A stretch of DNA of 64,000 nt from Bacteroidetes bacterium 37-13 (GCA_001897535.1 MKTC01000016.1:214458-278457); one strand, 5' to 3'. Shown: positions 1-9,871, counted from the first letter of the stretch. The notes: generated from the sequence alone by a model not told the origin. Translations and numbers: made by a program.

Positions 1-1703
1 TTCATCGGTATAATAAATTGCAGTAGTTGCTGAATTTTCTTTGTCCACCGAAATTTTTACTTCTAAATTTACTCCGGTGTGTGCGCTCAGAAATTTCTCT
101 AATGAAATTGCTACTTCATTTAGCTTTTCAAATTGCGCTTCGGCTTGAACGGTTACAAGAATTTTGCTTTCGTGCATTACAAGTTCCGGAGAAAAAATTG
201 AAAATAATGCTTTGGCACCACGCTTAACTTCGGGAAGTTGCTCAGCAAATTTTTTCCAAAGCAATAAAATATTGTCTTGGTTTAGTTCCAGAATTTCTAC
301 TGGTGTAGCAATATATTTTTCAGACTCAGTTTCTTCTACTTTTTGAACCTGCTTCTTAATATTTTCTACATTATCTGAAGCATTAAAAACCTTGCCTGTT
401 CTGCGAATTACAGTAGCTGCACTTTTAGGTTCCGGTTTAGAATTACTTACAGCAGGTGCGTTTCCGATGGCCGGCTTTTCACTCACTTTAGGTTCGGGTT
501 TTGGTGCAGTACTTAGCTTCGTCAAGTCTGCTAATTCTGCAGCTTCATCTTCTTCAGAAATGTTTAGTTCACCATTTTTTTTTTGTCGGTAGAAAAACCA
601 ACTTCACTCAAACGATTTACAAAGCACATTTTTACTAATGCCAACTCCACCGTGAGCCGTTTGTTTTTGCTCATTCTATAGCGAACATCACATTCGTTGC
701 CAAGTGCTAAGCAGTTGATTAAAAAATTTCCATTGGCAACTAAAGCTTGCTGTAAATATTTTTCTTTTAGTGTAGAACTAAGTTCTAAAATATTAGCTGT
801 TGCTTCACTTTTACAGAACAATAAATTTCTGAAATGTTCGCACAAACCAATCATAAAATCATCGCCTTCAAATCCCTTTTGCAATATTTGATGAAAGAGC
901 GTGAGCAAGTCCGATACGTTTTCTGCCAAAAGAGCATCTGTTACTTTAAAAAAATAGTCGTAATCGAGCACATTCAGGTTTTCAAGCACTTCGGAATATG
1001 CTAATTTTCCTCCGCCAAAACTCACCAAACGGTCGAGCATGCTAAGTGCATCGCGCATACCGCCATCTGCTTTTTGTGAAATAATGTGCAGCGTATCTTC
1101 ATCGAATGGAATATTTTCTTGCACACAAATTTCGCGCAAATGCTTTACGATAGTTTCAATAGAAATTCTACGAAAATCAAACACCTGGCAACGCGAAAGT
1201 ATGGTTGGAAGTATCTTGTGCTTTTCGGTAGTGGCAAGTATAAATTTGCAATAAGCAGGTGGCTCTTCTAAGGTTTTTAAAAACGCATTAAAAGCTGCTT
1301 GCGAAAGCATGTGAACCTCATCTATAATATAGATTTTAAACGTTCCACTTTGTGGCGGAAAACGAACTTGGTTCACCAACTCGCGAATATCTTCAACAGA
1401 GTTATTCGATGCTGCATCTAATTCATAAATATTGAATGAACTGTTTTGCGCAAACGAAGTACAAGAATGGCAAGTACCGCAAGCCTCAAAATCGGCAGTA
1501 GGTGTTTCGCAGTTAATAGTTTTTGCAAGAATACGTGCAGCCGTAGTTTTGCCCACACCACGCGGACCGCAAAACAAAAACGCATGAGCTAACTTGCCGC
1601 TCTTTATTGCATTGCGCAGCGTATTGCTCACGTGCTCTTGCCCCATCATTTCCGAAAAAACTTGAGGGCGATATTTTCTTGCACTAACTAAAAAATCTGC
1701 CAT
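1..1703 (-). CDS. dnaX: DNA polymerase III subunit gamma/tau, with -1 frameshift needed for the tau form; truncated by window edge
   Basis: This is the clamp-loader ATPase of the replicative DNA polymerase III. The first frame (1703 to 564) encodes about 379 residues: an N-terminal MADFLVSARKYRP start, Walker A GPRGVGKT, a zinc-binding CX8CX2C-type cluster after it, Walker B IIDEVH and the sensor segment LATTEKHK. I chose ATG 1703 rather than the longer in-frame start at 1802 because homologues begin here. The frame ends at TAA 566-564, just after a run of ten A (minus strand, 575-584). After a -1 slip on that run the reading continues without a stop from about 574 to base 1, at least 187 codons. 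The extension is a Pro/Lys/Glu-rich linker followed by a segment containing LLLWKKFAEQLPE, as expected for a tau C-terminal domain. The true C-terminus lies outside the window. An indel sequencing error is the alternative to programmed slippage. Confidence 0.93.
575..584 (-). other. Poly-A slippery site in dnaX (A10 on the coding strand)
   Basis: Ten consecutive A on the coding strand read GAC AAA AAA AAA ATG GTG AAC TAA in frame 0. Frame 0 stops three codons later (TAA) and frame +1 stops at TGA two codons later, so only the -1 frame stays open. This matches the logic of known dnaX slippage sites in E. coli (AAAAAAG) and Thermus (A9 transcriptional slippage), where one gene yields long and short clamp-loader subunits. 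It is the longest homopolymer I noticed in the window. Confidence 0.7.
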
Positions 1704-1880
1704 GGAAACACAAACGTACCTATTTTTTTTGCTTATCAAAGTTTTGGGAAGTGCAAATAATTTCAAATAACTTTCTTCATCAGCAACTGAAACTAAAGAC
1801 AAAAGTTCTGTACGCTCTTGAGTAAAAGCCTAAACTTGTTTTAACAATTTATACAAAAATAAAAAACAATATCCTCTATA

Positions 1881-2870
1881 TCACCTTTTTAGAAATTTAT
1901 ACACTGAGCTATTGCCATCATTTTCTGCAATTTTAATTACATACAACCCATTGCTAAGATGGGTTACATCTATGCTGGAGTTAATTTTATCAATTTCATT
2001 ACTCTCAAACATCAGACTGCCGCTTGTGTTGTATATACTTATCTGCCGTATTTGCTTATTCCCCAAGTTCACTATGTTGAGCATACTATTTGCAGGGTTT
2101 GGGTATAACAAATAGGCATTATCTTTTTTACCTTGTAATGGTAGCTCCGATATGCTTGTTGCTATCATGTGGCACTGGGTATGCCCCATAAAGCTCTGAG
2201 TTGAAAATGATATACTGCCTCTTATTGAATCTGAATAGCAAATCAATTCTTCGAACCCTGAGTAATAACTACATTGAGGATAATTAACCTCAGGAAATGG
2301 TTTTGTAAGCCCCCCGATTTTAGAAAGAACAGGGCCTAAAAATAAGTTCCTGTCCATACTGGTATTATAGGAATTATAGAGGCGGTTTTCATAAACTCTT
2401 GTTTCTGTGCTTGTTACGTATAATGTATCAAAAGTAGGAAAAGTACTATCGGTAAGGCAGCGTATCCGGCTGTTGCCCACTATAAAAGTATCACCTACCT
2501 GAGGATTAAAAGAATATAGAAAATTAAACTTCTCCATTATCTTATCGTACCAAAATATACTGTCGTTGCTTTCTGCTAAAAATTCATAGCCTATAATATT
2601 TTCTGAGCGCCCTTGCCACTTTTCAATACCCATAAAACTGATACTGGACGCTATAAGTTTTTTTGTATTTACATTGTTTATAACCGTATCCTTTTCGTAT
2701 GCCAATTTAATATAGTAATCATAAGTCTGCGAGTTTTGTTTGTATATCCATGTTGCTCCGGGCGGGCACCAAGGAGCATTATCTATAATTGGCTGGGCAT
2801 TTGTTTCCTTACATAGCAAGCTGAAAGCCAATAGCAATGTAAGCAGTATATGTTTTGTTACATTTTCCAT
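1881..2870 (-). CDS. Secreted protein with T9SS C-terminal sorting domain, function unknown
   Basis: A 329-residue protein with a hydrophobic signal peptide (about residues 1-25, ending ETNAQ). The last 80 residues form a typical type A sorting domain: LLYPNPANSMLNI, then a beta-rich stretch, then SNGLYVIKI and a basic tail KFLKR. Such proteins cross the outer membrane through the type IX system and the tail is removed. The central 220 residues are rich in aromatic residues and Asp/Asn and carry no motif I recognise. It lies downstream of the S74-like gene on the same strand with a 21-base gap, so the two may be co-transcribed. The T9SS call is secure; the function is not known. Confidence 0.85.
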   Translation of the reverse strand: MENVTKHILLTLLLAFSLLCKETNAQPIIDNAPWCPPGATWIYKQNSQTYDYYIKLAYEKDTVINNVNTKKLIASSISFMGIEKWQGRSENIIGYEFLAESNDSIFWYDKIMEKFNFLYSFNPQVGDTFIVGNSRIRCLTDSTFPTFDTLYVTSTETRVYENRLYNSYNTSMDRNLFLGPVLSKIGGLTKPFPEVNYPQCSYYSGFEELICYSDSIRGSISFSTQSFMGHTQCHMIATSISELPLQGKKDNAYLLYPNPANSMLNIVNLGNKQIRQISIYNTSGSLMFESNEIDKINSSIDVTHLSNGLYVIKIAENDGNSSVYKFLKR

Positions 2871-2891
2871 AGCTGCAAGTGCTTATTTCTT

Positions 2892-3588
2892 TTATAAAAT
2901 TAAAAGCCTCTTTTCTAAATCTTGCACTTTTGCATTTTGCTCCTGTAATGCTTTTATCAGCAGCGGAATAAACTCCACATAATTAACCGAAAGGTATCCT
3001 TTATCATCTACCGATACCAAATGAGGATACAATACTTGAATTTCCTGTGCAGAAAAACCAAAATGCAACTTATTGTCAAAATTATAGCTTCCTAAGTCGT
3101 CTTTTAAAACATTTACACTTAATGAGTCGTTATTAGGATATTTATTAAAAGACTGGTCAAATGTATATTGATATGGCTTTAGGAGGAGCAGACTGCTTAA
3201 TCCATTTTGTATTGGCGTAATATTCTTTTTAAATCTCACATCTGAATAATAGTTTGTAGTGTTTACAAGAAGGTTTCCGCTTATCCAAAGTTTGTGGGTA
3301 GTATTTCCTTGGTTTCCGATTCCAATGTTACCGTTGTCTTTAATAAACATTAAATAGTTTGCACTGCCTGAAGTAGGCCACGGCTTCCAAATATTTAATC
3401 CGTTACCATAATACTCTATAGCAAAACTACCATTATTGGGAGAACCTGTGCTTTGTCCAAATGTTAATGCTTTGTAGGCATCATAACCTATTTGTATAAA
3501 AGCATCATTTCTAATTTTAAACTGCCCTTGAGAAAACAAGGTAGAAGTAACAGCAATAAAAACGAAGGTGGTAAAGATTTTTTTTCAT
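2892..3588 (-). CDS. Tail-fibre-like secreted protein with S74 intramolecular chaperone domain; frameshifted at an A8 run after the start codon
   Basis: The readable frame encodes a fibre-like protein containing a GNIGIGN motif and, near residue 115 of the repaired protein, YYSDVRFKKNI. That is the Ser-Asp signature where S74/endosialidase chaperone domains cleave themselves off. The C-terminus ends in a coiled segment, ALQEQNAKVQDLEKR. The long open frame has only a TTG start at 3539. Upstream, ATG 3588 is followed by eight A; removing one A gives MKKIFTTFVFIAVTSTLFSQ, an ideal signal peptide joined to the frame. As written, the gene is therefore out of frame right after its start. It could be a phase-variable or slippage-decoded gene, an inactivating indel, or a sequencing error. 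In Bacteroidota such domains occur in host surface proteins, so this is not evidence of a prophage. Confidence 0.78.
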
Positions 3589-3696
3589 GATTTTGTTTTT
3601 TGGTTTCATAAATAAACACATTTTATTTGTAGATTTTAAAAAAAACTTAATATTTTATTTTTATACAATTATCCGAGTGATTATTACTTTCGGCAC

Positions 3697-4596
3697 GTGA
3701 TTCAATACCAACAATTACTCAAACATATTTTAGAAACGGGAACTTTTAAAAGCGACCGCACAGGAACAGGAACTTACAGCGTTTTCGGTTATCAAATGCG
3801 CTTAAATTTGCAAGAAGGCTTTCCGCTTGTTACCACTAAAAAACTGCATTTAAAATCTATTATTTATGAGTTGCTTTGGTTCTTGAAAGGGGAAAACAAT
3901 ATCCGCTACTTGTGCCAAAACGGTGTGCGGATTTGGGACGATTGGCCTTATGCAAAATTCAAAAACAGTGCCGAGTTTAATGGTGAAGATATTAAAGCCT
4001 TTGCCTTAAAAGTTTCTGAAGATGAAAACTTTGCTGCAAAGTGGGGAAATTTAGGTCCTGTGTATGGTGTGCAATGGCGCAGTTGGCAGGGTGCAAACGG
4101 TGAAACGATTGACCAAATTTCTGATTTAATAAAACAGCTAAAAACCAATCCGGATTCACGCAGATTGATTGTGAGTGCATGGAATGTTCCATTTATTTCT
4201 GAAATGGCGTTACCGCCTTGCCACACAATGTTTCAGTTTTATACGGCAATAGATGCCAAGAGCGGAAAGCGCAAGTTGAGTTGCCAGCTTTACCAGCGCA
4301 GTGCCGATGTGTTTTTAGGTGTTCCTTTCAATATTGCATCTTATGCTTTGCTCACCATGATGATTGCCCAAGTTTGCGATATGCTGCCGGGCGATTTTGT
4401 GCATACTTTGGGCGATGCGCATTTATATTCAAACCACACGGAGCAAGCAAAATTGCAGCTTTCGCGTGAGCCGCGCACACTTCCGCAAATGAAGATAAAC
4501 GAAAGTGTAAAAGATATTTTTGGATTTAGCTACGAAGATTTTACGCTCGAAAATTACAATCCACATCCACATATTCCGGCAGTAGTTGCGGTGTAA
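3697..4596 (+). CDS. thyA: Thymidylate synthase
   Basis: Converts dUMP to dTMP using methylenetetrahydrofolate. The 299-residue protein matches the ThyA family along its length: SDRTGTGT near residue 19, the catalytic cysteine in ALPPCH (Cys175), the dUMP-binding segments [25 protein letters not shown] and [10 protein letters not shown], and the folate-end segment NPHPHIPA. It is about 35 residues longer than the E. coli enzyme because of an insert at residues 85-118 of the type seen in many Bacteroidota. The start is a GTG. The gene is convergent with mqo; only 17 bases separate the stops, and a weak TAAAAC/GTTTTA hairpin spans them. Confidence 0.97.
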   Translation: MIQYQQLLKHILETGTFKSDRTGTGTYSVFGYQMRLNLQEGFPLVTTKKLHLKSIIYELLWFLKGENNIRYLCQNGVRIWDDWPYAKFKNSAEFNGEDIKAFALKVSEDENFAAKWGNLGPVYGVQWRSWQGANGETIDQISDLIKQLKTNPDSRRLIVSAWNVPFISEMALPPCHTMFQFYTAIDAKSGKRKLSCQLYQRSADVFLGVPFNIASYALLTMMIAQVCDMLPGDFVHTLGDAHLYSNHTEQAKLQLSREPRTLPQMKINESVKDIFGFSYEDFTLENYNPHPHIPAVVAV

Positions 4597-4613
4597 AACA
4601 ACTATGCGTTTTA

Positions 4614-6113
4614 CTAATAATTTAATTCTAATTTTTCTTTGGTATAGCTCCTTATTTGTGCAGTAAGTTCTGCATCTGCAGCTAATTTTTTCCCATAAGA
4701 AGGTATCATTTTCAAAATATTATCATGCCACTCATTTGTCATTTTATCGGGGAAGCATTTTTCTAAAACAGTAAGCATAGCAGCTACAGAGGTAGAAGCG
4801 CCTGGTGAAGCGCCTAACAACGATGCCAAAGTACCTTTTTTGTTTACTACTATTTCGGTTCCAAACTCTAATTTGCCGCCTTCTTCTTCATCTTTTTTAA
4901 TTATCTGAACTCTTTGTCCTGCAACTTTCAATTCCCAATCTTCTTCATTAGCATCTTTAATAAATTGGCGTAAAGCCGCCACGCGCTGCTCTTTCGACAT
5001 GCTAACTTGCTCAATTAAATATTTAGTAAGTGGAATATTGTGCCACCACGCACCAAACAACGAACGAATATTTTTGTAGTTGATGCTTTCAGGCAAATCT
5101 AAATAGCTTCCTTCTTTTAAAAACTTAGTTGAAAATCCGGCAAACGGTCCAAACAATAAGGCTTTTTCGCCATCAATTATTCGTAAATCTAAATGCGGAA
5201 CCGACATTGGTGGAGCACCAATGGAAGCCTGCGTGTAAACCTTAGCGTGATGCTGCGATACCAACGCTGGATTTTTGGTTACCAACCACTGACCCGAAAC
5301 AGGAAAGCCGCCATAGCCTTCGCTTTCTTCAATGTCTGAACTTTCTAACAATGGTAAGGCGTAACCACCGGCACCTATAAATACAAAATCTGTATTTAGA
5401 TTATGCTCCACATTACTCATTCTATCTTTTACTTCCACATTCCAACCGCCATTTTCATTCGCAGTTATTTCTTTTGCTTCGTGATAAAAGAATACATCTA
5501 CACTCGATTTTTCGGTTAAAAAATGTTCCATTTTTTGCGTTAAAGCACCAAAATTCACATCTGTACCTAAGTCCATTTTGGTTGCTGCCAATGCTTCGTT
5601 TGCTTCGCGTTTGTGCATAATCAACGGAATCCATTCTTTTAATTTTTCTTTATCGGTAGAAAATTGCATAGCAGCAAACAAATGCGATTTGGTGAGTGCC
5701 GCGTATCTTCGCTCAAGAAAATCAACATCTTTTTCACCCAAAACCAAACTCATGTGTGGGCAAGAATTGATAAATTCTTTCGGATTACTGATGTGTCCTT
5801 TGCTTAATAAATACGACCAAAATTGTTTAGAAAGTTCAAACTCTTCAACAATTTTTTCTGCCTTAGAAATATTGATTTCACCATTAGCATTTTGTGGCGT
5901 GTAGTTTAATTCACAAAAGCCTGAATGCCCCGTTCCTGCATTGTTCCAAGGTGCAGAACTTTCAAGTGCGAAACTCTTTAACCTTTCAAAAATTGCAATT
6001 TTAAGTGTGGGTTGAAGTTCATGCAGAAACGTTCCTAAAGTAGCGCTCATTATTCCGCCTCCAATTAAAATAAAATCGTAGTGTGTCTTCGGAAGTTTAT
6101 TGTTATCACTCAT
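4614..6113 (-). CDS. mqo: Malate:quinone oxidoreductase
   Basis: A peripheral membrane FAD enzyme that oxidises malate to oxaloacetate and passes electrons to the quinone pool, feeding the same pool as the complex I genes at 14.8-21.2 kb. The 499 residues start with the dinucleotide-binding motif DFILIGGGIMSATLG. They continue with the family segments SSAPWNNAGTGHSGFCELNYTP and, near the C-terminus, ASLLGASPGASTSVAAML. The length is normal for the family and no disruption is visible. It is transcribed alone, convergent with thyA. Confidence 0.96.
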   Translation of the reverse strand: MSDNNKLPKTHYDFILIGGGIMSATLGTFLHELQPTLKIAIFERLKSFALESSAPWNNAGTGHSGFCELNYTPQNANGEINISKAEKIVEEFELSKQFWSYLLSKGHISNPKEFINSCPHMSLVLGEKDVDFLERRYAALTKSHLFAAMQFSTDKEKLKEWIPLIMHKREANEALAATKMDLGTDVNFGALTQKMEHFLTEKSSVDVFFYHEAKEITANENGGWNVEVKDRMSNVEHNLNTDFVFIGAGGYALPLLESSDIEESEGYGGFPVSGQWLVTKNPALVSQHHAKVYTQASIGAPPMSVPHLDLRIIDGEKALLFGPFAGFSTKFLKEGSYLDLPESINYKNIRSLFGAWWHNIPLTKYLIEQVSMSKEQRVAALRQFIKDANEEDWELKVAGQRVQIIKKDEEEGGKLEFGTEIVVNKKGTLASLLGASPGASTSVAAMLTVLEKCFPDKMTNEWHDNILKMIPSYGKKLAADAELTAQIRSYTKEKLELNY

Positions 6114-6241
6114 GGCATTTTAAGTTTAATACATTAAAAGAAATACACTCGTGAAGTTGCGCTATTATTAAAATGCTTGCATTGCTAAATAGAACTATTT
6201 AACAAAAATGAGATAATATCAGATTTCGAAACGTATGCCTA

Positions 6242-6589
6242 CTAAAAAAACTTCTCCCACCAATGTTTTATTGGTTCAGGCTTTGATTTACTTATGAATA
6301 CGAAAACATCTTCATTGTCGCGTTTCATAAAGTAATGTTCGCGTGCAAATTTTTCTTTGGTTTCGCTATTGGTTCGCAATTCGTAAAGTTCTGTTTTAGT
6401 TTGGGCTATTTGCTGATTGTAGTAATCAATCTGTGTGTTCAATGCATTAAGCTTACTATTGAGCTTCCACTGTGCAGAAAGGTTGTTTTCATCAAAGAAA
6501 ATCATCCACACAATAAAAAATATGCCAACAATTAAAAATGGATTTTTCACCCATTTCGGAATAAATTTCAGCCTTTCAGAAATTGACAT
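6242..6589 (-). CDS. DivIC/FtsB-like septum formation initiator
   Basis: A small single-pass membrane protein of 115 residues. One transmembrane helix (about residues 15-35, LIVGIFFIVWMIFF) is followed by a periplasmic coiled coil rich in Leu, Asn and Gln (about 43-80). The short C-terminal segment REHYFMKRDNEDVFVF is typical of the FtsB/DivIC family, which links early and late divisome proteins. I chose ATG 6589; a GTG nine bases upstream is the alternative start. It is a stand-alone gene downstream of nothing obvious; the eno gene that often neighbours ftsB in Proteobacteria is absent. Confidence 0.85.
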   Translation of the reverse strand: MSISERLKFIPKWVKNPFLIVGIFFIVWMIFFDENNLSAQWKLNSKLNALNTQIDYYNQQIAQTKTELYELRTNSETKEKFAREHYFMKRDNEDVFVFISKSKPEPIKHWWEKFF

Positions 6590-6771
6590 TTTACCCACTT
6601 TGCTAAAATGAAAATTTATGTGCGAATACTAAGTTGCATGTTCACAATAAAAATGTGTAGTGAACTGTTTTGAATATGAACTAAGCGCTTACTGTTGTTT
6701 TTCGTTTACGAAAGATAAACTATTAGTGGGTATTTTTTTATTTCACACCTAAACTGTAGCGCAAATTTGTG

Positions 6772-6779
6772 TAGGTTTG
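6772..6779 (+). promoter_or_regulatory. Candidate Bacteroidota -7 promoter element (TAGGTTTG)
   Basis: Exact match to the Bacteroidota -7 consensus TAnnTTTG, 21 bases before the ATG of the LRR gene, a suitable leader length. No clear -33 TTG is present at the normal spacing, so support rests on the -7 element alone. Confidence 0.4.
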
Positions 6780-6800
6780 GCAACTGTAAAATATAAATAA

Positions 6801-8495
6801 ATGGTTTTAAAAAAGGTAATGCTTTCAATACTCTTAGTATGTACGAGTATATTTTTTTATGCACAAGATATGGGTGCAATAAATACCGAACCAAAATATA
6901 CCGATGCACAATTGGACTCGCTTGGAAAGATTGCTTACTTAAAGCGAATGGCTTCTGAAGAAGCTGCAGGTTTGGAAAGTGTAAAAAATGCACTGCAACG
7001 AGCCAAAGAAGACAAGGCAAAAGAAATTTCAATTGTTGGCTTCACCAAAAACGAACTTCCAGACTTTTCTACCTTCACACAAATAGAAACTTTTAGCTGC
7101 GAAAGATGTAGAAACTTAAACATAGAAAAACTACTTGCACAATTAGCTCAACTTCCCAACCTAAAACAGCTCACATTGGCAAGTTGCAATATAAAAACGC
7201 TGCCAGCAAGTATTGAAAATTTAAAAAATTTAGAAAAGCTAAATTTAAAAGACAATCTTTTTAGAGCGCTGCCTTCGCTTTCTAATTTAAAACAATTAAA
7301 AACATTAAATCTTGAGCACTGTGGCTATTTATTAGACGAAAGTGTTTGGGACGCACTACACCATTCCAACCTTGAAAACCTAAATTTTTCAGCATCAGAA
7401 ATTACAGAAATAAATGGAAAAATCGGCAATTTAAAATCATTGAAATCACTTGATTTATCTATCAATGATATTCGCATTTTGCCTGAAACTTTTGGCAAAC
7501 TCCAAACGCTACAAACCTTAACGCTCACGCAAAATTTACAGCTTCGCTTACCTGAAATATTCTTGAAACTAAAAGAAAACAAATCGCTTACAGAGCTTAA
7601 CATCAATGAATGTTTACTTGAAATTATTCCAATAGAAATTGGAGAACTCAAAAGTTTGAAACGCTTAAATTTAAAGGGAAACAGGCTAAAAGAAATTCCT
7701 GTAACATTAGGAACACTCGCCAATTTGGAGGTTTTAGATTTGGGAGGTTTGCAAGGCGGTTTTAGATATAACAGCCTCACAACTTTGCCCCCAAATATTT
7801 CTGAACTTAAAAATCTGAAATCACTCAATTTATTTGGCAATCAATTAACTACTATTCCTAACCTTGCTCCACTTGCTAACTTAGAAACACTCAATATCTC
7901 GTTGAATAAACTAAGTGAATTTCCTTCCTCGGTTTGCACTTTGCCGAATTTGAAAACTTTGGATTTATCACAAAATAACATTAGTACAATTCCTGCAGGT
8001 ATCGGTTCACTACAAAATTTAGAACAACTTTTTCTAGATGGGAATTTCTTCAACACCTTTGATAAAAAACTAAAATCGCTGCCTGATGAAATTTGCAATT
8101 TGAAAAACTTAAAAGTGCTTACTTTAAAAGATAATGTATTTCCACAACTTCCTAATTGCATTGGAAACCTTAGCAATTTAGAGCAATTAGATGTGCGTGG
8201 AAATTTGCTTTCTTCATTACCTGAAAATATTTCGCAGTTAAAGAATTTACAGAAACTACTTTTAAAAGGAAATGAACTTACAAGTTTTCCAAAAAATTTA
8301 GCACAACTTACTTCGCTTCAAGAAATTGATTTTGCAATGAACCCAAATTTGAATTACGATTTATTGATTCCTGTTTTAAAACAAATGCAGCAGTTGAGAT
8401 TTATTGATTTAAGTTTTAATAAAATTGATAGAGATAAAGTAGTTCAGTTAAAATCGGATATGCCCAACACAAAAATTGCGAAGTACGAGTTGTAA
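6801..8495 (+). CDS. Secreted leucine-rich-repeat protein
   Basis: A 564-residue protein with a signal peptide (residues 1-22, ending FFYAQ) and about twenty leucine-rich repeats filling residues ~85-550. The repeats follow the bacterial pattern of 23 residues, LxxLxxLxLxxNxLxxLPxxIxxL, for example LKNLEKLNLKDN and LKSLKRLNLKGN. The fold is a solenoid used for protein binding. No catalytic domain, sorting domain or anchor is visible at either end, and the last repeat runs to the C-terminus (NTKIAKYEL). It is probably exported to the periplasm or cell surface. Its binding partner cannot be deduced. The following gene is co-directional with a 63-base gap. Confidence 0.88.
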   Translation: MVLKKVMLSILLVCTSIFFYAQDMGAINTEPKYTDAQLDSLGKIAYLKRMASEEAAGLESVKNALQRAKEDKAKEISIVGFTKNELPDFSTFTQIETFSCERCRNLNIEKLLAQLAQLPNLKQLTLASCNIKTLPASIENLKNLEKLNLKDNLFRALPSLSNLKQLKTLNLEHCGYLLDESVWDALHHSNLENLNFSASEITEINGKIGNLKSLKSLDLSINDIRILPETFGKLQTLQTLTLTQNLQLRLPEIFLKLKENKSLTELNINECLLEIIPIEIGELKSLKRLNLKGNRLKEIPVTLGTLANLEVLDLGGLQGGFRYNSLTTLPPNISELKNLKSLNLFGNQLTTIPNLAPLANLETLNISLNKLSEFPSSVCTLPNLKTLDLSQNNISTIPAGIGSLQNLEQLFLDGNFFNTFDKKLKSLPDEICNLKNLKVLTLKDNVFPQLPNCIGNLSNLEQLDVRGNLLSSLPENISQLKNLQKLLLKGNELTSFPKNLAQLTSLQEIDFAMNPNLNYDLLIPVLKQMQQLRFIDLSFNKIDRDKVVQLKSDMPNTKIAKYEL

Positions 8496-8558
8496 TAATC
8501 TCAATTCAAAAATCGTTTAATTAAAAGACCTAATTCATTTAAGTTTTAAATACAAAAA

Positions 8559-9101
8559 GTGCTTTTTATAGTCTTTCTTTCTTCAATTGTAATAGGAATT
8601 TGGATGGGTTATTTTACCAAAAATGCCTATACCACTTTGAATTTCTTTAAATGGAATGAGCGAAGAGTAATGCGAGTATGGCTTACCGTTTTTGTGCTAG
8701 GCATGGTGACAACTTATGCTTTTAGCCAAGGTACAATTTTTCAACTTCGCCAACCTGAAATTGCACAAGACAGCGCTGATAAATTTCGTGATTGGCGTTC
8801 TATGTTTGAATTCTCACTTGCATTTTTCTTTCTGCCGCTATTAGTTTTATCGAATTTATATAGCCTTACAACAAGACGCGTAAATTTTGTTCTTTATCTA
8901 TTCACATTTTTATATACAGCCATTTTTAGCTATAAAAATCTGCAAAACATGAGCGAACTGTTGTTTAATTGGGAAAAACATTTTGGCATTTTAAAAGATA
9001 GCTTAGAGCTAAGCAACACTTCGTTTTGGGTGCATATTTTCGCGTATGCCTTTATATGTATTTTTAATTCTGTTCTAATTTGGTGGGGACTTAAAAAGTA
9101 A
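8559..9101 (+). CDS. Small integral membrane protein, unknown function
   Basis: A 180-residue protein with about four transmembrane helices: residues 1-18, 40-57, 85-105 and 155-175, plus a shorter hydrophobic stretch near 112-125. It starts with GTG; an in-frame TAA lies only four codons upstream, so no longer start is available. I do not recognise a family. It follows the LRR gene in the same direction and is closed by the terminator at 9127-9153, so it may be translated from the same transcript. Confidence 0.65.
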   Translation: MLFIVFLSSIVIGIWMGYFTKNAYTTLNFFKWNERRVMRVWLTVFVLGMVTTYAFSQGTIFQLRQPEIAQDSADKFRDWRSMFEFSLAFFFLPLLVLSNLYSLTTRRVNFVLYLFTFLYTAIFSYKNLQNMSELLFNWEKHFGILKDSLELSNTSFWVHIFAYAFICIFNSVLIWWGLKK

Positions 9102-9126
9102 TACACCCTACTTTTCAGAAACAAAA

Positions 9127-9153
9127 AAACCTGCCCAATTAGCGGACAGGTTT
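9127..9153. terminator. Bidirectional hairpin terminator
   Basis: AAACCTG (9127-9133) pairs with CAGGTTT (9147-9153). Two further C-G pairs lie inside after one mismatch, and there are A-rich and T-rich flanks. It sits between two convergent genes, the membrane protein ending at 9101 and the T9SS gene ending at 9176. Confidence 0.75.
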
Positions 9154-9175
9154 CTTATCATTCACAAACAAAAAT

Positions 9176-9871
9176 TTATTTCGTAAGCTTTCTTGTAGCA
9201 ATAGTTTTATTGCTTTCAAGTATTTGTAAAATATATACTCCTGATGGAAGTGTTGCAGTGTTTACCATTGGATTTTTTGCAGTTACATTTTCATGTACTA
9301 CTTGCTTTCCTGCGGCATCAAAAATTAAGATTGTGCGCGCTGCTTCGTTTTCAAAATTCAAGTTCAGCTTATCTGCCATTGGTACTGGAGAAACACTTAC
9401 TTTTTGAGTAGTATTTTCAGCAATACCCGAAACGCAATCTTGGCTTTGTGTAATCGTAACTGAATAATTAAGCGTTACCGCACTTGCTGCACTATCGCCA
9501 TCAATCCATGCTAAAAATGAACCTGTTGCGGAGCCTGCTTCGCAGTGTGCTGAAATGCCAAATTTCATAAAAGTGCTATCGCCATTGTTGAGTGTAACTT
9601 CGCGAACAATGTTGCTCATTTGGTAGCAATTTTCAATATCGCACATAGAAAATGTGTATGTGCTATTAGGAGAACTTGCTGAAACAAATTTCCATTTCAA
9701 CAAAGCTGTACTTCCTGAATTATTTTTAATATAAGTAATTGATTCTACATCTCTACCGGGAATGGTTTCTATTGATTCTGTAATGCTTGCACTTGGCGAT
9801 ACAATGAGTTTCTGTGCTTGTGTAAACGAAAGGCTTGCTACCAAAATTAGTGTGATTGAAATTAAGCGCAT
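9176..9871 (-). CDS. Secreted T9SS cargo protein, function unknown
   Basis: A 231-residue protein with a clear signal peptide (1-19, SLSFTQA followed by Q). An Ig-like, beta-rich middle contains four cysteines likely to form disulfides (CDIENC, HCEAG, QDCVSG). A type A sorting domain runs from about residue 160 (VSPVPMADKLNLNF) to the end (LPSGVYILQIL, TRKLTK). It lies 12 bases downstream of the Omp28-like gene on the same strand, so the two are likely co-transcribed and co-exported. No enzymatic motif is seen. Confidence 0.85.
   Translation of the reverse strand: MRLISITLILVASLSFTQAQKLIVSPSASITESIETIPGRDVESITYIKNNSGSTALLKWKFVSASSPNSTYTFSMCDIENCYQMSNIVREVTLNNGDSTFMKFGISAHCEAGSATGSFLAWIDGDSAASAVTLNYSVTITQSQDCVSGIAENTTQKVSVSPVPMADKLNLNFENEAARTILIFDAAGKQVVHENVTAKNPMVNTATLPSGVYILQILESNKTIATRKLTK

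Noticed and set aside
27..592. Three short plus-strand open frames at the left edge
   Set aside because: They lie opposite the tau extension of dnaX, which has the better codon composition and family match.
4594..4613. Terminator between thyA and mqo
   Set aside because: Only a 6-bp A/T-rich stem (TAAAAC/GTTTTA) that overlaps the thyA stop codon; too weak to call.
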